The position numbers were made by a program, and so were the translations under genes. From positions 65,101-83,496 of the forward strand of contig MU602701.1 in assembly GCA_025201865.1 (NCBI GenBank): a stretch of DNA of 18,396 bases, given 5' to 3'. Shown in pieces: positions 1 to 7,596 of this stretch. The notes under the pieces are model-generated. The model was not told the DNA's origin and ran no database searches. It saw nothing but the letters and a program-made list of their open reading frames with translations. Origin of the DNA: Ramicandelaber brevisporus (lineage: Eukaryota; Kickxellomycota; Ramicandelaberales; Ramicandelaberaceae). Positions within the stretch are counted from its first letter, which is position 1. Each line of letters begins with the position of its first letter.

Positions 1-2616
1 TGGATGAATTGCGTCTTCGTTGTGAATGCGAGCTTGCTTCAGTGGTTGCAAGCTATCAGTTGGGATAACTGCAGTGCCAGCTCCAGCGGGAGAACCAGAT
101 ACCATCTCTTGATGGGTGCGCTTCGAACCAGGCTGTGCTACAGTCTGCTGCTGCTGCTGCTGCTGTTGATAATGTTGGTGTTGATGCTGCTGTTGTTGAA
201 TGTTCTGGTGCAGTTGAATCTGATGATGAGCCAATCCGTTAGATTCATAACTTGACACTTCAGTATCAGCAGGAATATTCAAGCTCGGCCGGGTTGCATA
301 GCTGTCCCCAGATGATGATGACACTGTTGCTGTGCTGGCTGCAGTCTTGTCGGGTGGCCGTCCTGGACCTGATATGCGCCTGCCTGATGAGCTCTGTGCA
401 GACTGTGTGGTTGCTGTAGCAGTCGTCGCTTGGTGTCTGATAGCGTTGGCATGCTGTCTCACAGACTCTGCAGCTGAAACGGGTGCTTGACCAGCTTGAC
501 CAGCTAGACCATGCGGTGGCTGTTGCTGGAGTTGATGTTGAATGTGCGGGTGCTGAATAACGGCTGCAGCGGATGAAGTGACAACAGGGGGCATTACAGT
601 CTGGTTCGCATGAGAGTATGCAATCAATTCTGGAGGTAGTGCGTAGTGAGAAGGATGTTGGTGAGAGTGATATCTGGTGGCGGTATTGATCATGTTGGAA
701 TGCTGATGAGCCAGTAGAGTGTTTGATGACAGCAGCTTGGATCTCATAATGGATGGACGAGGTCTTCTTTGTGATTTAGCCTTTGGCTCAATCTGTGGAT
801 GACTGAATCCATGTTTACGAACTCCTCCTGGAATAATGAACTCATCATATGCATCTGGATCCTCAAACACTTGCGTTAATCTACGAGTCCAGGATATATC
901 CAATGGTGCATTGTTATTGTTGTTGTTATTACTATCACGACCTTTATCAGTGCTACTGCCATCTAAACTGTGCAGTTGCTGTGCATCAATGTCATCGCTG
1001 TTAGACTCATTCACGTTAACATTGTTAGGCTCTGAAGTGTGAATAGATGCATAGCTGGCGAGTAAATACTGCAAAAAATCTGGAATAATTGACCCAATTT
1101 CATCCAATGCCGCCAATTTGGCCTCTGATGGACGCTCCTGACTCTCACTCTCTTGGTATGAAGTCTCAATGTGGAGATCGCTCGTCTGTCTACTGCGAGT
1201 ACGTGCAGCCTTCACTGGTGTAGACTTTGAGACTTTTCGAGGTGATGTTTGCTCGGCTGCTGCATTCTCCGCAGAAGTTGGTCCATCATCTGTAGCGGTT
1301 TGTTCAGCCGGAGCCTCTGCTATTGCATTTGGCACAGTTCCATTAATATCAGTTGTATTCTCTGAAGCAGAAGAAGAAAAAGACGATGATGATAGCAAAC
1401 GTGTGGCTACTGCTTGCTTAACATTTTCCAACTTTGAAGCAATTTTGGTTCTCACAGCCAATTTAAGCTTAGACAAACCTTCGTAGTCGTCGTCAACCGC
1501 TCTCTTGATTGATGCCGCTGTGGTTTGAATAACTTTCCCAATGGCAGTGTCACGTTCTGATTTGGCAATTAGCTTCTGAATATCGCACGATCCATTAGTA
1601 TTTAGTTGACTCATTCTAGCCTTGTGGATTCTATCAGTTTCTTTCACAATTATCCGAGGGATTTCCAGCTGAGACTTTAATACATTTGGATTCATTCCCG
1701 CACAGTCGTTAACCACTCCAATTCTTAATGGAACCACTGCATTACCAGTTATGTCGTTGTACTGTGGCTCAAACACGATTCGATAAACAAACAATGTAGC
1801 CTCGAGTGGAGATGGTCCGGCTGGTCCACATGTATGGCGCTCTCGCATTAAATCTGCATGGGCCGCTGGAATTGATGTTGATATGATTTCACGCGGTGGC
1901 ATGACTACGATTCCAATTCTGCTCGAGCTTGCACCCTGTTCTGCCTTTTGACGAATGAAGTCACTTGCACGCAATGCAACTGATTTTGCCAAATCTGATC
2001 TAAACCATCCAACCACTTCATTATTATCACCTGCAGTGTGTTTGAGAGACTGCTTGCTGGCACTGTCGTCAGTATTAAATGCACTAATGTCACGGGATCC
2101 AGTTCCAATTTTGACAAGAGATCTTGGTTCAACGCAAAAGTCATTTACATAGACCACATCGACAAATGTATCAAATGCAGGCTCGCCATCCTCTGATCTC
2201 ATAGATACAATCAATGGTCTGGCCTGCGATGGTGTCAATATTTTACCAAGCAATTGACCCGTAAATTCATAATGCGGATCAGCCATCGCAACCTCCCATA
2301 GCGCTCGAACCACTGATCGACTCACCAGACACAGCTGAGCTTGACGCTCCGGCGCCACAATTGCTGTCATTGGCTGATGCTGCATTGTTGATTGATTAGT
2401 TTGCACTGCAGATGCCACATGGGACACCACCGGTGCCGCTGCTATTACTGAAGATTGATGAGGCATTAATGCCGCTGTCGATACTGTCGATGTTGCTGTT
2501 GTTTCTGCTGTTGTCGTTGTCACTGCCGTTGTTGTTGATATAGAGTTAACTTTTGCGTCTTGAAGCGATCCAGGCTCTACCATGGGTTGAACTGTTGATT
2601 CTTGAGGCAATGTCAT
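1..2616 (-). CDS. MPN-fold protein, Abraxas/FAM175-like, 3' part outside the window
   Basis: Reading the minus strand, one open frame runs from an ATG at 2616 for 872 codons and leaves the window at base 1 without a stop. An in-frame TGA lies 33 bases beyond the first ATG region (about 2648), so 2616 is the first usable ATG unless an upstream exon exists. Residues 1-90 are Thr/Ser/Gln-rich. About 92-305 read like an MPN domain: a helix and strand ending in FTGQLLGKI (118-126), then VDVVYV, then EVVGWFRSD (200-208), RIGIVVMPP (233-241) and VPLRIGVVND (295-304). Order and spacing resemble Abraxas/ABRO1, the scaffold of the BRCC36 deubiquitinase complexes BRISC and BRCA1-A. The JAMM zinc ligands are absent (WFRSD in place of WxHSH), so it should be catalytically inactive. 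About 310-405 are helical and charged, possibly a coiled coil. The rest is low complexity with Asn and Gln runs, a conserved-looking block at 571-605, and an AT-hook-like GRP core near 751-753. The MPN assignment is moderate and the Abraxas assignment weaker; Rpn8, CSN6 or eIF3-type inactive MPN proteins are alternatives. Confidence 0.72.
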   Translation of the reverse strand, partial: MTLPQESTVQPMVEPGSLQDAKVNSISTTTAVTTTTAETTATSTVSTAALMPHQSSVIAAAPVVSHVASAVQTNQSTMQHQPMTAIVAPERQAQLCLVSRSVVRALWEVAMADPHYEFTGQLLGKILTPSQARPLIVSMRSEDGEPAFDTFVDVVYVNDFCVEPRSLVKIGTGSRDISAFNTDDSASKQSLKHTAGDNNEVVGWFRSDLAKSVALRASDFIRQKAEQGASSSRIGIVVMPPREIISTSIPAAHADLMRERHTCGPAGPSPLEATLFVYRIVFEPQYNDITGNAVVPLRIGVVNDCAGMNPNVLKSQLEIPRIIVKETDRIHKARMSQLNTNGSCDIQKLIAKSERDTAIGKVIQTTAASIKRAVDDDYEGLSKLKLAVRTKIASKLENVKQAVATRLLSSSSFSSSASENTTDINGTVPNAIAEAPAEQTATDDGPTSAENAAAEQTSPRKVSKSTPVKAARTRSRQTSDLHIETSYQESESQERPSEAKLAALDEIGSIIPDFLQYLLASYASIHTSEPNNVNVNESNSDDIDAQQLHSLDGSSTDKGRDSNNNNNNNAPLDISWTRRLTQVFEDPDAYDEFIIPGGVRKHGFSHPQIEPKAKSQRRPRPSIMRSKLLSSNTLLAHQHSNMINTATRYHSHQHPSHYALPPELIAYSHANQTVMPPVVTSSAAAVIQHPHIQHQLQQQPPHGLAGQAGQAPVSAAESVRQHANAIRHQATTATATTQSAQSSSGRRISGPGRPPDKTAASTATVSSSSGDSYATRPSLNIPADTEVSSYESNGLAHHQIQLHQNIQQQQHQHQHYQQQQQQQQTVAQPGSKRTHQEMVSGSPAGAGTAVIPTDSLQPLKQARIHNEDAIHP

Positions 2617-2760
2617 CGGCGATACACCAAGCAGGCTGACCTGCTGCTGTTGTGACCGAGTTATATGAGTAGACGTCGGACGATGTCACTCGATAGGTAT
2701 GATGTACTAAAGAAGAGGAAGAGAACTGGTGTGCTGCTGCTACTGCTGCTACTACTGCTG

Positions 2761-2780
2761 CTCACTCACTCACTCACTCA
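2761..2780. repeat. (CTCA)5 microsatellite
   Basis: Five perfect tandem CTCA units, lying about 145 bases upstream of the leftward MPN-like gene's first ATG. Confidence 0.9.
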
Positions 2781-3463
2781 ACCAACTAACCACGAGGCAA
2801 TCGCTCAAAGCTCGATCGTTTGAAATCAGCACACAAACACCGACAGCGAAGCAGTTGTATAAAAGTCGAACTGTGACAGATGGATAGAGTGCGAGCGAGA
2901 GACTGCGAGAGCAGGCGGGCAAGCGAGCGAGAACAAGACGATCGACACTGGGCGGCAACAAGTAATAAACGTAATCAAGCGAACGATCTGTTTACAAAGG
3001 GCGAGCAGAGCCAGGGCGAAAGAGAGAGAAAGAGAAAAAGAGAGGAAATGAAAGAATGAAGGCGAACTCTGTTACAAAAAAATATAATAATAAAGTAGAT
3101 CGCAAGGAACCGGTGTTGTAGAGAAGGACGGACGGACCGTTGTGCTGGAGAAGGGCGATCGTCCCGTCGGCTCTACAGTTGTCCTTTGATGTCTGTTGTT
3201 GTGAGTGTTGATTCTTTTTGTATTATTTTTTTTTTACTGATTGTTCGTTCACTGCCGAAAACAGAAAACTTGACTTGCTCTTCTCTCTCTTTCTCTCTGT
3301 GTCTGACACACTCGGACCATCAGTTATTCTGTTGCTTTTGTTTTGTTTTGTTTTGTTTTTTTATTCGGATGGTTGGTTCGTTACACTCCTTTCGAATTCT
3401 GTTGTTACTACTCTCCTCTGCTTTATGGCATAACATTTAGCATGTCATTACGATGATGACTAT

Positions 3464-3500
3464 AATAACAATAACAATAACAATAATGATGATGATGAAG
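3464..3500. repeat. ATAACA and GAT microsatellites
   Basis: About four imperfect ATAACA units are followed directly by GAT units. They lie downstream of the Stm1-like gene, probably in or just beyond its 3' UTR. Confidence 0.8.
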
Positions 3501-3616
3501 ATGGATGGTTGATTTTTTTTCAAAAAAGATATTTAGAGAAGTTAACTGGCGAAATATGAAAGAATTACACTCCATTGTTTGCCGCTACTACTGCTACAGA
3601 TCCAAGAACAAAAGCT

Positions 3617-4552
3617 TTATTTGGAGCCACCAAGGGTTGGGAAGGCGCTGGCATCAGCAATGTTTGGCACGCCACCAGCAGTCTGGGTGCGGCGGCCGCC
3701 AGTCCGCTGCTGAACATCACGGCGTGGGCCGCGGCGGTCGTCATCGCGAGAGATGGCTGGGGCGTTGAAGCGCTGCTCAATAGCAACGTAGGTCTTCACC
3801 TTCTTGTCCTTGTTGTCCTTCTTGCCCTTGCCGGCGGCCTTGGCAGCGAAGAACACCTCCTCGGTGCGGTCGAGCTCAGAGTTGTTCTTCCACTTGGAAG
3901 CATCGGAGCCCTCGTTGGCCTGGCGCAGGTTGAGCTCGGCGGCGGTGGCGGCCTGCTTGGCCTTAACCTCCTCAAAGTACTGGTCAAGAGTCTTCTTCTT
4001 GGCCTCCTCAGCCTCAGCGGCAAGACGCTCGGCCTCAGCAGCCTCGTCGGCAGCCTTCTGGGCCTTCTCCTCCTCGGTCAGCTCGCGCTCAACCTCGGCA
4101 GTCTCGCCCTCAGCCTTGGCCTTCTCGACATCCTCGGAAGCCTTCAGCTCAGCCTCGGCACCGCCCCAGCCGGCCTTAATCTTCTTCTCGTTGTCGCGAA
4201 TGCCAGTGCCAGAGTGGCGGTCGAACTCGCGGCCGCGGGCAGCGTAGCCAGAGCGTGGGCCACGGGTCTTGTGGGTGGCACCGTCACGGGGACCCTGCTG
4301 GCGGCGCTCGGATGGAGCGGCAGCACCGTCGTCACGGCGTGGTGGGCGGGAATCACGCACAACTGGGGTGATCACGCGAGCGTTGCCAGTCCGTGCTGGG
4401 TAGTCGGACTTGATCTTGCGCTCAGTCGGCTTAGCGCGCGACTTGTCGGCAGCTGGGGCAGCGGCAGCTGGAGCCTTCTTGGCAGCAGTAGCTGGGGCTG
4501 GAGCAGCGGCTTCCTCAGACGCGCCGAGAATATCGAATGGGTTGACGGCCAT
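3617..4552 (-). CDS. STM1: Stm1/SERBP1-type ribosome-binding protein
   Basis: A 311-residue protein of the Stm1/HABP4/SERBP1 family. These proteins clamp the mRNA channel of the ribosome and protect dormant 80S particles. The family's opening is present (MAVNPFDILG, residues 1-10; yeast Stm1 starts with a similar NPFDLLG), as is the core signature DRHSGTG at 111-117 followed by a Lys-rich stretch to GWGG at 128-131. Residues 135-200 form an Ala/Glu/Lys-rich helix leading to TLDQYFEEV (188-196), the counterpart of Stm1's SLQDYL. An RG/RR-rich tail ends in AFPTLGG (303-309). The length is close to yeast Stm1. Codons are strongly C/G-ending, suggesting high expression. The start at 4552 is chosen because the conserved N-terminus begins there, although a perfect 107-bp duplication supplies another copy of the same ATG upstream (4659) and a junction ATG (4618). 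An AATAAA on the coding strand (3621-3616) overlaps the stop codon. Confidence 0.93.
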   Translation of the reverse strand: MAVNPFDILGASEEAAAPAPATAAKKAPAAAAPAADKSRAKPTERKIKSDYPARTGNARVITPVVRDSRPPRRDDGAAAPSERRQQGPRDGATHKTRGPRSGYAARGREFDRHSGTGIRDNEKKIKAGWGGAEAELKASEDVEKAKAEGETAEVERELTEEEKAQKAADEAAEAERLAAEAEEAKKKTLDQYFEEVKAKQAATAAELNLRQANEGSDASKWKNNSELDRTEEVFFAAKAAGKGKKDNKDKKVKTYVAIEQRFNAPAISRDDDRRGPRRDVQQRTGGRRTQTAGGVPNIADASAFPTLGGSK

Positions 4553-4724
4553 TTGGATGACGGGGCGAGGAAGAATAAAGCTTTGTTTGAAAAAAGAACA
4601 CTGAATGCAGAGCAGCATTCCTCAGACGCGCCGAGAATATCGAATGGGTTGACGGCCATTTGGATGACGGGGCGAGGAAGAATAAAGCTTTGTTTGAAAA
4701 AAGAACACTGAATGCAGAGCAGCA
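4511..4724. repeat. Perfect 107-bp tandem duplication covering the Stm1-like start
   Basis: Bases 4511-4617 and 4618-4724 are identical. Each unit contains the leader, the ATG and the first 14 codons (through GASEE) of the Stm1-like gene. Because 107 is not a multiple of three, the distal ATG (4659) is out of frame with the gene body and would give a roughly 95-residue product ending near 4372. At both edges the flanking sequence is GCAGC-like, so slippage or unequal exchange at microhomology is possible, as is an assembly error. Confidence 0.95.
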
Positions 4725-4778
4725 GCAGCAAAAGAGAGATCAAAAAGTTTTGGAGGGTGGATCAAAAAAGCGAAGTCA

Positions 4779-4812
4779 ACGCGCGCGCGCGCAAGAGAGT
4801 GCGTGTGTGTGT
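4779..4812. repeat. Alternating CG and TG dinucleotide runs
   Basis: (CG)n at 4779-4793 and (GT)n at 4801-4812 are separated by a short purine run. Alternating purine-pyrimidine DNA of this kind is prone to the left-handed Z form. It lies in the promoter region of the Stm1-like gene. Confidence 0.85.
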
Positions 4813-4928
4813 TTCGAGCTTGATCGCGCTTGCGTGCTCTCTACTGGGGGAGGAGGAGGAGAGGGGCCACTTGCAGCTCAACAACCATTGGCCAGAGCAC
4901 TCACTCTGAAGCGTTCCACTCGTATGCT

Positions 4929-4975
4929 CGCACACACTCAGACTCACACTCACACACACACTCACACAAGCACAA
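4929..4975. repeat. Imperfect CA microsatellite
   Basis: A run of CA dinucleotides interrupted by CTCA units, in the shared upstream region of the Stm1-like and F-box genes. Confidence 0.85.
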
Positions 4976-5057
4976 AACGGAATTCTTCACCACGAGATAA
5001 ATTATTTTCTCCTTCTCTCTCAAAACAATAAAAAAACGTGATCGAAAAAAGGAAAAA

Positions 5058-5090
5058 ACAACAACAACAACAACAACAATAATAATAAAA
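5058..5090. repeat. CAA then AAT trinucleotide tract
   Basis: About seven CAA units followed by AAT units, with A-rich sequence on the left side. It is about 360 bases before the F-box gene, so it is probably a nucleosome-depleted promoter tract rather than leader. Confidence 0.85.
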
Positions 5091-5446
5091 CGCGTCCATC
5101 GATGATATCATAAAGTAAATGTAACTAATGCGTGGTTTCCTCAAGCAAAGCGCTCATGTATAAACAGCGCACTGGCTGCGGTCGGCCAACTTCACAAGTG
5201 GTGCACCTTGTTATGCTCATTCTTTACTTTTCTCAATGTATTCACTCAATCTCACTGCAGATGAGTTCCTGCAGCAGTTTGGAGATGTTTACAGTTGAAT
5301 GTTGTCCAAAGCTGTGCTAGGCTGCGTTTCAAGGGAGAAAAAGGTCAGAGAGTGCCCACTTCGTGTCGTTATGATGAATAACTGCTAATAGTGTATTTCG
5401 TGTGGATTTAGAATAACTGAATTGGAGTCGAATTGATTATTTGGAT

Positions 5447-7129
5447 ATGAAGCGGAGTTTGTATTCGTTCTCTCTCCGATACTCGACGACTTCATTACCA
5501 AAAGTTGATCTACCTCGCACGACGATGACAAAAGACTACGAACAGCCAGATGAGCTTGACCAGCAACAGCGGCAACAGCAGCAGTCGACCCTCCCCTTGG
5601 TGTACTTGCCAATCGAGCTAGCAGAGGAGATCAGCTCGTACTTTGACAAACAAGCTGCCACCAAACTGCTCAGAGTCAGCCGTTCTTTCCACAACTTGTT
5701 CTTTCCTCGCGTTTGGGTCAACATGAGAACATTCATTGATATCAAAGGTGATGAAGTAAAGCGGCAAATGCTGCTGGAAAAGTACGGCCATTTTGTGCGC
5801 ATTATCGACTTTAACAATTACACAATTCATCGGATCACATTCGACTGGTTGCCATTTGTCAAATATGCAACATATCTGAAAGCCAGTGCCGACAATGGGA
5901 CCACTACTGGAAATGCTGAAATGTTGATGAAGCTGATCAATCAGTCCAAGATGCTGCGGACGTTAAACCTGAGCTTTGAAAAATATGATACACATGTAAA
6001 GTTTGACGAATTGGCAGCTGCAATTAATGGACTCGAGCTTTTGGAAGGTATCACATGTGAGTTTACAACTGACTATGGCCCAAGGGGTGGGGGAGATGAA
6101 TGGAAGCAAGCAGCCGGTTTTATTGATTTACTACATCCTTCAAAGAGATCCAATTTGCAGCTGAAGATGTATTTTAACACAGCTTTAAATGAAGTGGATG
6201 TACGAGCTTTGGCACAATATATTGTTAAACTAAAGGCACACGGGAGATTTACATGTACGGCGGACTTGGCTCATGAATTTTTTGGTGTTACAGACAATGA
6301 TGGACAGCAGCTGGTGTTTCCACAGTTAAAAGAACTGGAAATATTATCATGCTGTTTCAATCGTGAAAATTCTGGTATAAAGAACATCACAGCCAGCCAA
6401 CTCCCACAGCTGCAATCTCTTAGATTTAATATTTATTCATGCGACTTGTTAGGCCATGTTGATCCAAGCATTCGTAAACATAAGACGTACAACTGGAAGC
6501 CCGAATACTCTAGATACGCTCACGTCATTATTCCTTCTCAGCGCTGGCAGTATTTGACAGTGTTAACCATTGGCATAGTGTCTTCCTCAATTCTGATGAA
6601 TATTATCGATCTTAACCCACTGCTCCAGCAACTCAGAGTTGGATCGGTAACCTCAACTGTGCCAATAAAGAACGACGCTTCAAGATACAACCACGATGAA
6701 TTCCAACTTGACGCTATTCTGGACCGTCTGCCCCACCTTGTGATGTTCTGGATTGGACAGCTAAATTCAAGAATTATTGTCGATCCAGCTGCGACTCCAA
6801 CGAAACGTCGATATGACATGAAGATTAGAATTAGTTGCCAAATTTCAGTTACCCCGTCAGCAACAGTCTACCTTATGCAGATACCACGCTTGGCCGAGTT
6901 GGTTTTTAACGAGTGCGTATTTGTGGATACCGACGAGACCATTCAATTACTCCAAAGTAGTACTGCAATGTGTGAGGCCAGGCGGCTCAATTGGAATCCG
7001 ATTGAGTGGAATCAGGATTTAGCACTCGCTATAGCAGAGAAGATGCCACGGAGGAATCAATTTATATCACTCAGGTGTCCAATGGAATTTCGTGCCATTA
7101 TATGGAGCGAATGCCGGCTTGGTCACTGA
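5447..7129 (+). CDS. F-box protein
   Basis: A 560-residue protein with a single recognisable domain. Residues about 52-95 fit an F-box: VYLPIELAEEISSYFDK, then the L-RVSRSF-NLFFPRVW pattern seen at the end of fungal F-boxes. An F-box binds Skp1 and makes the protein a candidate substrate receptor of an SCF ubiquitin ligase. The 460 residues after it contain scattered leucine-rich stretches (for example near 175-185, 330-345 and 435-450) that could form an irregular LRR-like solenoid, but no clean repeat can be read. The substrate is unknown. A Gln-rich stretch (39-46) precedes the F-box. The first ATG is at 5447 and another in frame is at 5525 (starting MTKDYEQ); the peptide between them is Ser/Arg-rich and could be untranslated. 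Wobble use is more AT-rich than in the Stm1-like and chitin synthase genes, suggesting low expression. Confidence 0.82.
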   Translation: MKRSLYSFSLRYSTTSLPKVDLPRTTMTKDYEQPDELDQQQRQQQQSTLPLVYLPIELAEEISSYFDKQAATKLLRVSRSFHNLFFPRVWVNMRTFIDIKGDEVKRQMLLEKYGHFVRIIDFNNYTIHRITFDWLPFVKYATYLKASADNGTTTGNAEMLMKLINQSKMLRTLNLSFEKYDTHVKFDELAAAINGLELLEGITCEFTTDYGPRGGGDEWKQAAGFIDLLHPSKRSNLQLKMYFNTALNEVDVRALAQYIVKLKAHGRFTCTADLAHEFFGVTDNDGQQLVFPQLKELEILSCCFNRENSGIKNITASQLPQLQSLRFNIYSCDLLGHVDPSIRKHKTYNWKPEYSRYAHVIIPSQRWQYLTVLTIGIVSSSILMNIIDLNPLLQQLRVGSVTSTVPIKNDASRYNHDEFQLDAILDRLPHLVMFWIGQLNSRIIVDPAATPTKRRYDMKIRISCQISVTPSATVYLMQIPRLAELVFNECVFVDTDETIQLLQSSTAMCEARRLNWNPIEWNQDLALAIAEKMPRRNQFISLRCPMEFRAIIWSECRLGH

Positions 7130-7596
7130 GCACCTATTCCAATGGCCGTTTGATGCCAATAGTAGTTGCGAACGAGGATTAACATAGAAATAGGCTGAGA
7201 TAGAGTCAACACTATGTGATCTCAATCCGATTAACATTAAACTAAACGATGATACACTTTAAAATCACACTTCTATACTATTCACACTGAGATGGTTTGC
7301 ACTCATGTCGCAAATGAAAACATCTCTACTCGTGCACTGAGTGAGCAATTTGCAGGGACTCTTTCTCGACATCCTTCTGCCTAACCATTGTGAGACTCTA
7401 CTGGAATGATAATGAAGGAAAGCTCGATATATTTAGACTTGGAGTGTCAGTGTCACTTGAGAACCTTTGGAAGTCAAACTATGTTTGACTGTGCATTCTT
7501 TATCCACTGTGCTTGCAAAGACAATCTCCCAAAACAAAAAACAAAACAACAAAAACAAGTTCTGACTGCCAACGAGTTGCATCATCTTGTGTCGAG
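7130..7596. promoter_or_regulatory. 3' flank of the F-box gene and promoter/leader of YJU2
   Basis: No gene is seen. A TATA-like TATATTTA lies at 7428-7435. The last part of the leader (about 7528-7558) is composed only of A and C, with CAAAA and CAA units. It would be unstructured in RNA and ends about 40 bases before the YJU2 ATG. The transcription start presumably falls between these two landmarks. Confidence 0.45.

Larger units (their letters stand above)
2617..3616. promoter_or_regulatory. Intergenic: 5' flank of the MPN-like gene and 3' flank of the Stm1-like gene
   Basis: No convincing gene lies in this kilobase; every open frame is short and low complexity. It holds a (CTCA)5 run at 2761-2780 and a purine-rich stretch at about 3001-3060, which reads as a pyrimidine-rich tract on the minus strand, as expected for a leader or promoter of the leftward gene. 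It also has TTTTG repeats at about 3336-3360, and ATAACA then GAT repeats at about 3464-3500. A TATAAAAG sequence at 2858-2865 points rightward, away from the nearest gene start. The right part should contain the 3' UTR of the Stm1-like gene. Confidence 0.5.
4725..5446. promoter_or_regulatory. Divergent promoter region between the Stm1-like and F-box genes
   Basis: About 720 bases with no supported gene. Leftward toward the Stm1-like gene there is a CCAAT on the minus strand (4891-4887), an alternating CG/TG stretch (4779-4812) and a GGA-rich patch near 4846-4864. Between the two genes lie a CA-rich microsatellite (about 4930-4975) and a CAA/AAT tract (5058-5090). Rightward toward the F-box gene there is TATAAA at 5159-5164, about 283 bases before its ATG. 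These are pattern matches only. Confidence 0.5.

Noticed and set aside
3575-4711. 378-codon plus-strand open frame across the Stm1-like gene
   Set aside because: It is antisense to a clear family member. Its Leu/Gly/Ser-rich composition comes from the reverse complement of C/G-ending codons.
5441-5446. Extending the F-box protein to a TTG start
   Set aside because: Nuclear genes of fungi normally start at ATG; the first in-frame ATG is at 5447.
7513-7596. N-terminal extension of YJU2 from a TTG
   Set aside because: The conserved family N-terminus MSERKV begins exactly at the ATG at 7597.
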